This document shows, piece after piece, positions 1 through 8,040 of a stretch of 35,637 nt of DNA (the stretch's first letter is position 1; every line of letters begins with the position of its first letter). This stretch comes from an uncultured Ruminococcus sp. (GTDB lineage: Bacteria; Bacillota; Clostridia; Oscillospirales; Acutalibacteraceae), in assembly GCA_902761375.1 (NCBI GenBank), contig CACWKB010000008.1:1-35637 (forward strand), given 5' to 3'. The position numbers and the translations under genes are program-made. Under the pieces are notes generated by a model that worked only from the letters and a program-made list of their open reading frames with translations, was not told where the DNA came from and did not search any database.

Positions 1-557
1 CAGCCCTTGACATAGAAGCCGTCAACACCCGCGACCTCCATCATATGACCGTTGCGGACGTTTTTGCAGACGGTGTTCTTCATCACAAAGTTCTTGGCAT
101 GAACCACCTTTAGCATGGTGTTCGCCGAGCCGTTGTTGTCGAACACGCCGCCCTCGATCGTGATATTGTGATAGCGGTAGCCGGATTCATCCCAAGCGCC
201 GCCGGTTCTGAGCAGATTGTCCATTGTATTGCCGCGCTTGAGCGTCACGCCGTTCAGACAGAGGATGGTATTGCTGCCTATAATCAGACCTCGGTCGAGC
301 GTATAGCTTCCGGGCGCGACCGTGATCTTGAATACCCTCGAGGGGTCGTATTCTTCTATCGCCCTGAAGAGCGCATTTCGGATAGCCTCATACGGGCTGT
401 TTTGCCCGAGCTCGGCGGCGGTTATGTTTATCTCCACCGGCAAGGCTCCGACCGCCTCGGGCGCGGTCGACGCTCCCGCCGTGCAGACCGGCAGGCAGAC
501 TGCGAGGATGACTGCCGACAATAATGCCGAAAGAATTGCTTTGAATTTGCGTTGCAT
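1..557 (-). CDS. Secreted right-handed beta-helix (pectate-lyase-like) protein, 3' end outside window
   Basis: The reading frame is open from an ATG at 555-557 to the window edge, giving 185 residues without a stop. It starts with a signal peptide (basic MQRKFK, hydrophobic stretch, then an A-x-A-like cleavage region near residue 29). The mature part has strand-turn repeats typical of parallel beta-helix proteins, including NTILCLNGVTLKRG, an NITIEGGVFDNNGS segment and NFVMKNTVCKNVRNG. Such folds bind or cleave polysaccharides, but no catalytic residues can be assigned in this fragment, so the substrate is unknown. AAGGAG lies 8 bases before the ATG, and the gene starts 16 bp after the stop of the membrane protein upstream, so it is probably the third gene of an operon with the GH3 lipoprotein. 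A dockerin or other anchor could lie in the missing C-terminus. Confidence 0.8.
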   Translation of the reverse strand, partial: MQRKFKAILSALLSAVILAVCLPVCTAGASTAPEAVGALPVEINITAAELGQNSPYEAIRNALFRAIEEYDPSRVFKITVAPGSYTLDRGLIIGSNTILCLNGVTLKRGNTMDNLLRTGGAWDESGYRYHNITIEGGVFDNNGSANTMLKVVHAKNFVMKNTVCKNVRNGHMMEVAGVDGFYVKG

Positions 558-573
558 AGGTTTTGCTCCTTGA

Positions 574-1272
574 TCATGTAATGGTGTATTCGGTGATCGG
601 GCTGTCCCTGTCTATCTCCTTTTTTTCGGGCTTTTCGCGGTTGGGCGCGTTCGCCATCACGAATATAAAGCGCGAGATCGTCGCAAAGAAGACGCCGACA
701 AAGCCCAGATAAGTGAGCAGTACGTCCCAGAAGCCCATCGAATAAACGCCGTCGAGTTGACGGGTAAGATCGGGCACGCTCATGGCAAAGGAGATCACGC
801 CGACAAGGTTCGTGAGCATAAGTATGATGAACGCGATCACGACGAAGGGTCTGATCTGACCGCGCCTAAACAGCAGGATGAGTATCACGGCATACAGCCC
901 GAGCAGAATAATATCCGGCAGCCGCCACACAACGAAGCTGAGCAGCACCTCGCGGTGATCCGAATTAATGATATTCACAGCGCCGTAAATCAAAGAGACG
1001 AGCGCATACACTCCCGCGATCACCGCGAACGAATAGCGGATTATCAGCCCTAACCGCGTGCTCATGAACTTGTAGATGACAAGCACATAGAGCAGCAGCA
1101 GCGGAGCCAGCACCGCCGCGAGGATCGTTGTCACCCAGCTCACGGCAGTTTTGTAGAACATCCCGTAGGGCGTGAAGTTGCCGATAAACGAAAGGTAAAA
1201 GAACAGCATTCCGATCAGCGAGAGGATAATGATCGGTATCCTTGCCTTTGGCTTTGGATTTTTGGTTTTCAT
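574..1272 (-). CDS. Six-helix integral membrane protein, function unknown
   Basis: The 232-residue product is not recognised. It has about six hydrophobic segments, near residues 12-33, 43-70, 74-102, 114-135, 140-164 and 180-207, and a short charged C-terminal tail rich in K, E and D that is probably cytoplasmic. There is no signal peptide separate from the first helix and no catalytic motif. A strong GGGGGAAG ribosome site precedes the ATG. The gene sits 25 bp after the GH3 lipoprotein and 16 bp before the beta-helix protein, so all three are probably co-transcribed. A role in envelope or polysaccharide handling is only suggested by this context. Confidence 0.8.
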   Translation of the reverse strand: MKTKNPKPKARIPIIILSLIGMLFFYLSFIGNFTPYGMFYKTAVSWVTTILAAVLAPLLLLYVLVIYKFMSTRLGLIIRYSFAVIAGVYALVSLIYGAVNIINSDHREVLLSFVVWRLPDIILLGLYAVILILLFRRGQIRPFVVIAFIILMLTNLVGVISFAMSVPDLTRQLDGVYSMGFWDVLLTYLGFVGVFFATISRFIFVMANAPNREKPEKKEIDRDSPITEYTIT

Positions 1273-1297
1273 GGTACTTCCCCCTTTGATATGGATA

Positions 1298-2455
1298 TTA
1301 TATTAGTCCGAGGCGCTGCTTCCAGCGGAGTATCCTCAATACAGAGGCGTTAATCTGCTCCTCGGGTATCTCGCCGTTTTGGACAGCCTCGACCACTGCG
1401 GGATACTGGGTCGTGTAGTCGGTGCAACAGAGCATATCGTTGCCGCACTTTACGGCGACCACAGCCGAGGACTCGGAGTCGGTGTACTCAGTGATAGCGC
1501 CCATCACGAGGTCGTCGGTCATTATCACGCCCGTAAAGCCCATGTTGTCGCGGATGTAGGTGTGGACGGGCGCCGAGAGCGAGGCGGGATAATCGGGATC
1601 CATCGCCTCGACTATATTGTGCGACACCATGATAGCGTCCGCTCCGGCGCGAATGCCCGCCCTGAAGGGCACAAGATCGCGCGCCTCAAGCTCCTCGAGG
1701 CTGCGCGCGTCGTAAGCCATGCCCTCGTGGGTGTCAACGTTGTCGCCGTAGCCCGGGAAGTGCTTGAGCGTGCTGCCGTAGTGATTATTCCCGTAGACCT
1801 CGACGGTCTTTGAGACGAACTCGGCGGTCTCGTCGGGATCCTCTGAGAACGAGCGGTCGTACATAAAGGAATCGGGGTCGGAGGTCACGTCGCAGACAGG
1901 CGCGAGGTTGACATTGATCCCCAGCGAGGTCAAAAGCTGCGCCTTCTCGGTCTCAGCCTCGATCGCCGCGTCCATTCCGCCGTAGAGGTAGTAGCTCTTG
2001 GGCGACAGGAACTGCTCGTCGCGGACGTTGGGGTTGTCGCTGATGCGGATAACGGTGCCGCCCTCCTCGTCGGCTCCGATCAGCAGAGGTATCTTGGCGC
2101 AGTCCTGGACCCTCGCAAGGTAGCGCTTGATAGCCTCGGAGGTCATGTCGGCGATATGGCGACCGGATACGATCACTCCGCCGAGGTGATAATCGGCGAC
2201 AAGCTGCTCGTCGCCCGAAAAGGGTATATCAACGAAAAACATCTGACCGACCTTTTCCTCCGTGGTCATTTGGCTGACAAACAGCTCGAGAGGGTCGGTC
2301 TGAGGCTGAGTTTGGGGCTGAGTCTCCGGCGATAATTCGGTGAACCCGGGCGAAGCGGTCTCATCCGATGAAAGGGAGCCGACCTCATCGCCGCAGGAGC
2401 ACAGCAGGAGCGCAAGCAGCACGGTCAGAGCCAGTGACAGGATTCTTGTTTTCAT
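1298..2455 (-). CDS. nagZ: Glycoside hydrolase family 3 beta-N-acetylhexosaminidase, lipoprotein (NagZ-like)
   Basis: The 385-residue protein hydrolyses terminal beta-linked N-acetylhexosamine, probably from muropeptides or glycans, outside the membrane. The N-terminus is a lipoprotein signal (MKTRILSLALTVLLALLLCSC) with the acylated Cys near residue 21, followed by a T/Q/P-rich linker to about residue 55. The GH3 TIM barrel follows: the KHFPGYGD...DTH loop supplies the His of the NagZ-type catalytic dyad, and MTDDLVMG carries the Asp nucleophile (about D314). Length and single-domain layout match NagZ rather than multi-domain GH3 beta-glucosidases. GGAGG lies 6 bases before the ATG and a good promoter lies at 2511-2539. 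This is the first gene of a three-gene operon. Confidence 0.9.
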   Translation of the reverse strand: MKTRILSLALTVLLALLLCSCGDEVGSLSSDETASPGFTELSPETQPQTQPQTDPLELFVSQMTTEEKVGQMFFVDIPFSGDEQLVADYHLGGVIVSGRHIADMTSEAIKRYLARVQDCAKIPLLIGADEEGGTVIRISDNPNVRDEQFLSPKSYYLYGGMDAAIEAETEKAQLLTSLGINVNLAPVCDVTSDPDSFMYDRSFSEDPDETAEFVSKTVEVYGNNHYGSTLKHFPGYGDNVDTHEGMAYDARSLEELEARDLVPFRAGIRAGADAIMVSHNIVEAMDPDYPASLSAPVHTYIRDNMGFTGVIMTDDLVMGAITEYTDSESSAVVAVKCGNDMLCCTDYTTQYPAVVEAVQNGEIPEEQINASVLRILRWKQRLGLI

Positions 2456-2476
2456 AAACGACCTCCGAAATATAAT

Positions 2477-2492
2477 ACAGATTTATCTCTGT
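2477..2492 (-). other. Small hairpin in the GH3 lipoprotein 5' leader
   Basis: The leader contains ACAGA, a six-base loop GATAAA, and TCTGT, a 5-bp perfect stem between the predicted start of transcription and the ribosome site. It is weak and has no U-run, so it is not a terminator. It is recorded as structure only. Confidence 0.3.
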
Positions 2493-2510
2493 AGAGAGTT
2501 GTCTCCTTTT

Positions 2511-2539
2511 ATTGTACTATGATTCGGCGCGGTTGTAAA
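2511..2539 (-). promoter_or_regulatory. Sigma-A promoter of the GH3 lipoprotein operon
   Basis: On the minus strand TTTACA (2534-2539) is separated by 17 bases from TACAAT (2511-2516). Each hexamer matches consensus at 5 of 6 positions. Transcription would begin about 50 bases before the ATG at 2455. Confidence 0.75.
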
Positions 2540-2580
2540 GCATAATAATATCACAATATAAAAAACCTTTTTCTAAGTAC

Positions 2581-2613
2581 AAAAAACGGACGGCGATGCT
2601 TCACCGCCGTCCG
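2581..2613 (-). terminator. Rho-independent terminator after the CarD-like gene
   Basis: A 9-bp GC-rich perfect stem (CGGACGGCG / CGCCGTCCG, 2587-2595 with 2605-2613) is followed on the minus strand by six T residues (2581-2586). It lies 17 bp beyond the stop codon of the CarD-like gene. Confidence 0.9.
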
Positions 2614-2630
2614 AACAAAGTCGTCATATT

Positions 2631-3116
2631 TTATTGGAAAACCATGCCGAGAGCCTCGGAGCGGTCTACGCCGAGCCCGATCGAGATCTCCTCGCTAACC
2701 ATCTTCTCAGCCTCGCGCAGCAGCCTTTCGTCTGAGGCGTGCAGCCTCTTGCCGCTCGCGACAGCCGCCGCCTCGTGAGCGCGGATTAGGCGTATCATGG
2801 CGATCAGCTCGGAGAAATCGCCCCGCGAGATCACGCCCTTGAAGGAGTCGCCCCTCAGCGACTTGTTTTCGATCCACTCGCCGCCTCCGCCTGCGTCGGA
2901 GAGCACGCTGCGAATCTGCTCCGCGCTGAGCAGACCGCGCATCTTGCTGCACAACGCCGTGTTCGACGTGGGTACAAACAGCGTTGAGCTGCCCAGCGAG
3001 AGCGGCTTAAGCACATAGTATTCGATGTCGGTCTTGCCTATCCTGCGCACCGTCACTCCCTCGACGCTGCATACCCCGTTTACTCCGTAAAGCACCTTTT
3101 CGCCTATGCCGAACAT
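2631..3116 (-). CDS. CarD/CdnL-family transcription regulator
   Basis: The chosen start is the ATG at 3116 (161 residues, MFGIGEKVLYGVNGVC...), preceded by AAAGGGCGG. The longer open frame begins upstream of the promoter and lacks a domain match. Residues 1-60 form the RNA-polymerase-interacting domain shared with CarD and the TRCF RID (the signature is the VLYGVNGVCSVEGV turn followed by YYVLKPL). The remainder is the helical domain that contacts promoter DNA in this family, with a basic run RLIRAHEAAAVASGKRLHASDERLLREAE interrupted only by short acidic stretches. The protein would bind the RNA polymerase beta subunit and affect open-complex stability. It is a single-gene unit with its own extended -10 promoter and a strong terminator. 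Confidence 0.85.
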   Translation of the reverse strand: MFGIGEKVLYGVNGVCSVEGVTVRRIGKTDIEYYVLKPLSLGSSTLFVPTSNTALCSKMRGLLSAEQIRSVLSDAGGGGEWIENKSLRGDSFKGVISRGDFSELIAMIRLIRAHEAAAVASGKRLHASDERLLREAEKMVSEEISIGLGVDRSEALGMVFQ

Positions 3117-3155
3117 ATCCCGATTCCGCCCTTTCCCGCTGTATTTTTCACTTAT

Positions 3156-3185
3156 ATTATAGCATATTTCCGCAAAAAATGTTAT
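3156..3185 (-). promoter_or_regulatory. Extended -10 promoter of the CarD-like gene
   Basis: A perfect TATAAT (3156-3161) is preceded by TGC, giving an extended TGnTATAAT element. The best -35 is a poor ATAACA (3180-3185) 18 bases upstream, which fits extended -10 promoters. The ATG is at 3116. Confidence 0.65.
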
Positions 3186-3236
3186 GGGCAAAATCGACGA
3201 AAAACGGAGTTTTTTCGGTGCCGAATATAGCACGGT

Positions 3237-3428
3237 AAAAAAGTTTATCAGCTAAAAAGCTGTATCGTATCAGCCGCAGCGAGAGCTTTAAACGGAAGAA
3301 CAGCCGAGAAGGAACTCGGCTGTTCTAAGGGGGTATATTGGGTTATAAAAGGAATAAACAACAAACATGAAAAATTGAATCAATTCATCTTACAGCCTTA
3401 TTCTACAGCGCGGAGAGATTTTTGTCAA
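3237..3428 (-). ncRNA. Orphan promoter-hairpin unit: candidate small RNA or long CarD leader
   Basis: The 433-base gap 3117-3549 holds a near-perfect sigma-A promoter, TTGACA (3423-3428), 17 bases, TAGAAT (3400-3405), with predicted start near 3393. About 70 bases on is a perfect 11-bp hairpin (3298-3308 with 3315-3325, stem GAACAGCCGAG, loop of six), followed by TTCCGTTT. Further on is a second small hairpin (CAGCT/AGCTG, 3249-3262) followed within six bases by six T residues (3237-3242). An RNA of about 100 or 155 bases would result. A 26-codon frame starts inside it at an ATG without a ribosome site and is probably not translated. It could instead be the 5' leader of the CarD-like gene with an attenuator. 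No known RNA family was recognised. Confidence 0.45.
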
Positions 3429-3503
3429 TTGCAAATGCAACAAAATATAAAATTTTATGTTATTATTTATAGCGTGATTTTTGTATATAATCCACAACAG
3501 CAA

Positions 3504-3528
3504 CGCCCCCGCTGTCATTGCGGAGGCG
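3504..3528 (-). terminator. Hairpin after the pseudokinase gene, probable weak terminator
   Basis: On the minus strand CGCCTCCGC pairs with GCGGGGGCG across a 7-base loop, with one U-G wobble. The opposite strand would have an A-C mismatch, so the structure favours minus-strand RNA. The following sequence (TTGCTGTTG) is only moderately T-rich. It lies about 20 bp past the stop at 3550. Confidence 0.55.
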
Positions 3529-3549
3529 CGTATGTATTATAGGTTATTA

Positions 3550-5181
3550 TCATTCCGCGGCGGACGAGGAGCTCTCCTTGCCCTTGCTGACAATGATCGT
3601 CACGTTGGTGCCGTATTCCACGGAATCGCCGACGTTCTTGTTCTTGTAGCCGACTACCCTGCCCTCGGCGAACTTGTCGTTGTACTCGTACTCGGCAGAG
3701 GCAAGCAGACCCTGAGCGGCGATAGCCGAAGCCGCCTGATCGAGCGTCTGACCCTCGATCTTGGGGAGCTCGCGCATCTGGGAACCCTTGCTGACGGTCA
3801 CGCTGATCATGATCGTGCCCTCTTGGTCGATCTTGGTGCCTGCGGCAGGGGTCTGAGCCATGATCAAGCCCTCCTTGTACTCGTCGCTGTACTCGTCCGA
3901 GTAGGCGCGCAGAAGGGTGATCTCGGGCTGAGAGGCGATGTTCTTGACCACCTCGTCATAATTCTTGCCGACGTAGTTTTCGACCACGGGACCCGTCCAT
4001 TCGGTGGAGGCGGTTGGCTCGACGGTCTCGACGGGGCTGCCGCCGAAGAAGCCCTGAAGCGGATTCTGCATCACCCAGAGCACACCGATTATACCCAACA
4101 CCAGCACGGTCGCCGCCGCCGAGATGATGATGACGGAGACTTTTGACATCCCGTTGCGCTCCTTGGCGGGAACGTCGGCGCGCGATATAGTCATGCTCGC
4201 GGTGCGTGATATCTCGTCCTGTATCGCCTTTGCGGTATGAGCCACGGAAAGCTGAGAGCGCAGCTCGTCAAAATCGGTTATGCGGTTCTCACGCTCGACC
4301 TGAAGTCCGTTTGCGAGCGCCGATACGACGTGTGGCGGCAGCCGCTTGACAGTATTGGTGCTCATGAGCAGGCGGCTGTCCTTGAGGCGCTCGGGAGCGC
4401 TCTTGGGAAGATGACCCGTCAGAGCATAGAACATCGTCGCGCAGAAGCCGTAGATGTCGGTTATGTCGTCGAGCGGGAAGTTGTCCTCATACTGCTCGGG
4501 AGCCGCCGCACCCGAGAAAAGCTGGCTTTTGAGCGGAGTGCCGCGCTTGCGCTCGTTCTCGGTGGCAAAGCCCGTGATCTTAAGCTTGCCCGACGAGGTG
4601 ATGTAAAGGTTCTTGGGAGAGATCGCGTAGTGACCTACTCCGCGCTTGTGCAGAGCCTCGAGCGCCGATATCACCGGCATAAAGAGCGGACGCGCGATGT
4701 CCCACTCGAGCAGACCGCCGCTGCGCTTGACATACTCCTCGAACGGGATCAGATCCTCGTTCTCCTCGATCACATAGACGGTGTTGTTTTCCTCAAAGAT
4801 ATTGTGGATATTGAGCAGCGCCGAAAGCTCCCTTAGCTCAGCCAAGGTCTTGTAGTAGGTGATGAACTCGTCCCTGAGCCTCTTGAACTCGACGCGGTTC
4901 TCGTAGTTGATCCTGATCGCCGTCTCGCCCTCTGAGCGGTTGAACAGTCCAATAGGCAGGAACTCACAGCAGATCATCACCTCGCCCGTCTGCCTGTCGT
5001 AGCAGAGGTAGCGCGCGCTCTCGCCGTTCGTATCTATCCCCGCGCCGATCAGGTAGCGGTCGAGCAGCACCGTTCCGTAGGGCAGAAACGGCGCCTGCTG
5101 TTTTTCGGCGTTATCAAAGCCGCAGGAGGGGCAAAAGCGCTTATTGCCTATCTCCTGCATACATCCCATACAAAGTGACAT
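3550..5181 (-). CDS. Membrane PASTA protein with degenerate Ser/Thr kinase (pseudokinase) domain
   Basis: The ATG at 5181 has GGAG 10 bases upstream; an in-frame TTG at 5211 lacks a ribosome site. The 543-residue protein starts with a four-Cys zinc ribbon (C4, C7, C17, C20), then a kinase fold (about 35-320), a basic juxtamembrane segment, one transmembrane helix (about 347-371) and two extracellular PASTA domains (about 390-455 and 460-535) that in this family bind peptidoglycan fragments. The architecture is that of PrkC/PknB, but the beta-3 Lys is Cys (MICCEF), the HRD loop reads HYAISPKN, and DFG is replaced by TGF. The activation-segment end AAPEQY is kept. All three catalytic residues are missing, so it is probably a signalling scaffold rather than an enzyme. 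It has its own promoter; no PP2C phosphatase gene is adjacent. Confidence 0.88.
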   Translation of the reverse strand: MSLCMGCMQEIGNKRFCPSCGFDNAEKQQAPFLPYGTVLLDRYLIGAGIDTNGESARYLCYDRQTGEVMICCEFLPIGLFNRSEGETAIRINYENRVEFKRLRDEFITYYKTLAELRELSALLNIHNIFEENNTVYVIEENEDLIPFEEYVKRSGGLLEWDIARPLFMPVISALEALHKRGVGHYAISPKNLYITSSGKLKITGFATENERKRGTPLKSQLFSGAAAPEQYEDNFPLDDITDIYGFCATMFYALTGHLPKSAPERLKDSRLLMSTNTVKRLPPHVVSALANGLQVERENRITDFDELRSQLSVAHTAKAIQDEISRTASMTISRADVPAKERNGMSKVSVIIISAAATVLVLGIIGVLWVMQNPLQGFFGGSPVETVEPTASTEWTGPVVENYVGKNYDEVVKNIASQPEITLLRAYSDEYSDEYKEGLIMAQTPAAGTKIDQEGTIMISVTVSKGSQMRELPKIEGQTLDQAASAIAAQGLLASAEYEYNDKFAEGRVVGYKNKNVGDSVEYGTNVTIIVSKGKESSSSAAE

Positions 5182-5241
5182 ACGTTTTTCACTCCAAATT
5201 GAATTTCGCAAGCATCACAAATAATAATATTTTCCTAAAGA

Positions 5242-5271
5242 ATTATATCATAATATCGTGTCCCTTTTCAA
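5242..5271 (-). promoter_or_regulatory. Promoter of the PASTA pseudokinase gene
   Basis: TTGAAA (5266-5271), an 18-base spacer and TATAAT (5242-5247) preceded by TGA (extended -10). It lies about 60 bases upstream of the ATG at 5181, in the gap after thiN. Confidence 0.75.
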
Positions 5272-5364
5272 GGAATATCCATGTCATTTGTATTACAGTT
5301 TTGTTATGTAATAGTTTTTCCCGGATGGGCTGAAACGAGCTTATGAAGCGACCCGAAGGCCGAG

Positions 5365-5988
5365 CTAAAAAGCGTTTACGACAGCCATGACCGTACCGCT
5401 GTGAACGGTTATGCAGGCATGAGGCTCCTCGAATACGTTTGAGAGTCCCATAGGCTCCGTCGCCTTTAGCACGCCCCTGTCGAGCGGATAACGCGCTCCC
5501 GTATAGCTGAGAACCGCAGTCTCGCAGCCGAACGCAAAGACCGAAAACGTCCTGCCGCAAAGGTCGTCAAAGCGGTGCTCGCCGCGGTCAAGAATGTACA
5601 CGGTCTCACTCGCGGAGATAATGCGGGCGTTCACGCCGAGGGTAGCAAGCTGCGCGAGGGTCGAGAGGTTTGAAAACGCTTGATCGAGCCTCGCGCCGAG
5701 GGCGCAGAGCACTACAATCTCGTCGGCTCCGCGGTCGAGCGCGAGCCTTGCCGCCTCGTGGGTATCGGAAAAGTCCTTGTCGCGGCGAAGCCTGATCACG
5801 GGCAGTCCGCAGGGCAGCTCGCCCTCAAAGGAATCGAGATCGCCCACGGCGAGGTCGATATGCACTCCCGCGTCGAGAGCGTGGCGCAGACCGAGATCAG
5901 CGCAGATAACAAGGTCGTCGGAGCGGACGGTTTGCTTTATCAGTTCAAGGTCGGCGTCGGGAGAGCCGGAAATAATTACAGATCTCAT
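5365..5988 (-). CDS. thiN: Thiamine pyrophosphokinase
   Basis: The 207-residue enzyme transfers pyrophosphate from ATP to thiamine to give the cofactor TPP in the cytoplasm. Family motifs are present: ICADLGLRHALDAGVHIDLAVGDLDS (split here as a CAD-x-G element and the GDLDS metal site), the DKDFSDTHEA substrate motif near residue 90, and the all-beta thiamine-binding C-terminal half with GLSNVFEE. In many Firmicutes thiN lies near a PASTA kinase gene (prkC-rsgA-rpe-thiN); here it is directly upstream of the pseudokinase gene with rsgA and rpe absent from the window. No ribosome site is visible before the ATG, and a strong terminator sits 22 bp upstream (see findings). Confidence 0.9.
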   Translation of the reverse strand: MRSVIISGSPDADLELIKQTVRSDDLVICADLGLRHALDAGVHIDLAVGDLDSFEGELPCGLPVIRLRRDKDFSDTHEAARLALDRGADEIVVLCALGARLDQAFSNLSTLAQLATLGVNARIISASETVYILDRGEHRFDDLCGRTFSVFAFGCETAVLSYTGARYPLDRGVLKATEPMGLSNVFEEPHACITVHSGTVMAVVNAF

Positions 5989-6009
5989 TTTTCAAATACG
6001 CTGTTATAT

Positions 6010-6041
6010 AAAAAAGGAACGGTTGGGTACGTTCCTTTTTT
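6010..6041 (-). terminator. Strong terminator after ftsH
   Basis: A perfect 12-bp stem (AAAAAAGGAACG, 6010-6021, with its complement at 6030-6041) and an 8-base loop. Because the stem ends in A/T runs, both strands would present six T residues. It lies 9 bp past the ftsH stop and ends the rnj-ftsH cluster. Confidence 0.92.
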
Positions 6042-6049
6042 GGGTTTGA

Positions 6050-8020
6050 TTAATCTTCGGAATGATAGAGAACATCGAGACCGAGGTCGTCCTCTTCGTC
6101 CTCGTCGTCTGCCTCGGCAGGCTCGACATAGGTGCCGTTCATGACCGCCTCAAAGTCCTCCGCGTTCATCTTCTCGTGCTTGATGAGGTAGGCGGCGATC
6201 TCATGCAGCTTGTCGATGTTCTCGCTGAGGAGCTGCTGAGCCTGGGCGTAGGCGTTGTTGACTATGCGCAGCACCAGCTCATCGATCTTGGCGGCGGTGG
6301 CTTCGGAATAGTCCTGAGTCCTACCGTAGTCTCTGCCAAGGAACACGCTGCCGTCCTCGCTGCCGTAGTTCACGCAGCCGAGCTCCTTGGTCATGCCGTA
6401 CTTGGTGACCATCGCACGAGCGGTCTTGGTCGCCTTTTCGATATCGTTTGACGCGCCCGTGCTGATATCGCCGAGGACAAGCTCCTCCGCGACTCGTCCG
6501 CCGAGATCGACCACGATAGCCTCGAGCATCTCGTTGCGCGAGTTGTAGCTCTTGTCCTCGGTCGGCAGAGGCATGGTGTAGCCGCCCGCCATTCCGCGCG
6601 GGATGATGGATATCTCGTGAACGGGATCCTGGGTCTCGAGCACGTCGAACAGGATCGCGTGACCCGCCTCGTGATAGGCTGTGAGCTTCTTTTCCTTGTC
6701 GCTCATTACCTTTGACTTCTTCTCGGCGCCGACCACGACCTTTATGGTCGCCTCCTCGATCTCCTTCATGGTGATCGCCTTCTTGTTGGCGCGCGCGGCG
6801 AGCAGAGCCGCCTCGTTGAGCAGGTTTTCAAGGTCTGCTCCGGTAAAGCCCGCCGTGGTCTTGGCAATCGTTTTGAGCTTTACATCGGGAGCAAGGGGCT
6901 TTTTGCGGGCGTGTACCTTGAGTATCGCCTCGCGTCCGTTGATGTCGGGATAGCTGACTACTACCTGACGGTCGAAGCGTCCGGGACGCAGCAGAGCCGG
7001 ATCGAGCACATCGGGACGGTTGGTCGCGGCGATGAGGATAACGCCCTCGTTCACGCCGAAGCCGTCCATCTCTACGAGCAACTGGTTGAGGGTCTGCTCG
7101 CGCTCGTCGTTGCCGCCGCCGAGACCAGCTCCGCGCTGTCTGCCGACCGCGTCGATCTCGTCGATGAAGATGATGCAGGGCGAGTTCTTCTTAGCCTGAT
7201 CGAACAGGTCGCGCACTCTGGACGCGCCGACGCCTACGAACATCTCCACAAAATCGGAGCCTGAGATTGAGAAAAACGGAACGCCCGCCTCGCCTGCCAC
7301 AGCTCTTGCAAGCAGGGTCTTACCGGTTCCGGGAGGTCCCACGAGCAGCACGCCCTTGGGGATCCTCGCGCCTAATTTATTGAACTTATCGGGATTCTTG
7401 AGGAATTCGACTACCTCGGCGAGCTCCTCCTTCTCCTCGTCCGCGCCTGCCACGTCGTCAAAGGTGGTCTTGCGCGCCTCGTCGTTGGAGTTCTTGATCT
7501 TGGCCTTGCCGAAGTTCATCTCTCTGCCGATGCCTCCGCCGCCCATGCGCTTCATCAGGAATATCCACGCGCCGATGAAGATGACCACCATCAGCACGGT
7601 CGGTATGATCTCCCAGAGGAAGGAATTGTCGCTGGCGCGAACGTAATTATAGGTCACGGAGCTGTCGGTGTAGGGCTCGATCTTTTCGAGGAACCAGCGG
7701 ATATCCGCAAGCTGACCCTTGACGACATACTTGGTCTTTGAGCCAGTCTTTGCCGCCGAGGTGGGGCTTGTGGCTGAGGTGCTGCTGTCGTCGGTCTTGG
7801 GATAGGGCAGCTCGCCCTCCTTGAGGATCATCTCGATTGCGCCCGAGCCGTAGTTTATGGTATAGCTTGAGACCTTGTGCTCCTGAAAATACCTCACCAG
7901 CTCGCTCGTCTTGGGAGAATCCCCTCCGCGTGTGCCGAGAAAGACCGCCACGATCACGATCAGCGCGATCGGGATAGAGAGATAGATTATCAGGTTTCGC
8001 ACCCTTTTTTTATTGTCCAA
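6050..8020 (-). CDS. ftsH: ATP-dependent zinc metalloprotease FtsH
   Basis: The 656-residue membrane-anchored AAA+ protease degrades membrane and short-lived cytosolic proteins. Two transmembrane helices (about 9-28 and 133-155) flank an extracytoplasmic domain that carries a low-complexity Ser/Thr/Ala insert near residues 75-100. The AAA module has Walker A GPPGTGKT (228-235), Walker B IIFIDEID and the second region of homology with the Arg fingers (RPGRFDRQ). The zinc site is HEAGH (450-454), and a DIEKATKTA segment supplies the third zinc ligand region. The C-terminus is acidic. Translation starts at TTG (8018-8020) with AAGGAG 9 bases upstream; no ATG fits. It follows hpt by 20 bp in the conserved tilS-hpt-ftsH order. 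Confidence 0.97.
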   Translation of the reverse strand: MDNKKRVRNLIIYLSIPIALIVIVAVFLGTRGGDSPKTSELVRYFQEHKVSSYTINYGSGAIEMILKEGELPYPKTDDSSTSATSPTSAAKTGSKTKYVVKGQLADIRWFLEKIEPYTDSSVTYNYVRASDNSFLWEIIPTVLMVVIFIGAWIFLMKRMGGGGIGREMNFGKAKIKNSNDEARKTTFDDVAGADEEKEELAEVVEFLKNPDKFNKLGARIPKGVLLVGPPGTGKTLLARAVAGEAGVPFFSISGSDFVEMFVGVGASRVRDLFDQAKKNSPCIIFIDEIDAVGRQRGAGLGGGNDEREQTLNQLLVEMDGFGVNEGVILIAATNRPDVLDPALLRPGRFDRQVVVSYPDINGREAILKVHARKKPLAPDVKLKTIAKTTAGFTGADLENLLNEAALLAARANKKAITMKEIEEATIKVVVGAEKKSKVMSDKEKKLTAYHEAGHAILFDVLETQDPVHEISIIPRGMAGGYTMPLPTEDKSYNSRNEMLEAIVVDLGGRVAEELVLGDISTGASNDIEKATKTARAMVTKYGMTKELGCVNYGSEDGSVFLGRDYGRTQDYSEATAAKIDELVLRIVNNAYAQAQQLLSENIDKLHEIAAYLIKHEKMNAEDFEAVMNGTYVEPAEADDEDEEDDLGLDVLYHSED

Positions 8021-8040
8021 AAGCTTTCACTCCTTAAGTA

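Noticed and set aside
168..573. Two plus-strand open frames at the left edge
   Set aside because: They are antisense to the minus-strand beta-helix gene, which has a signal peptide, a ribosome site and repeat structure.
3240..3399. Pairing of the 5' end (AAGGCTGTA) with TACAGCTTT near 3260, which would close the orphan RNA like 6S RNA
   Set aside because: Most of the 5' arm lies between the -10 and the predicted start and would not be transcribed; no central bubble or other 6S feature was found.
5243..5560. Minus-strand open frame of 105 codons overlapping the end of thiN
   Set aside because: It lies in another frame of thiN, crosses the pseudokinase promoter and shows no protein family signature.
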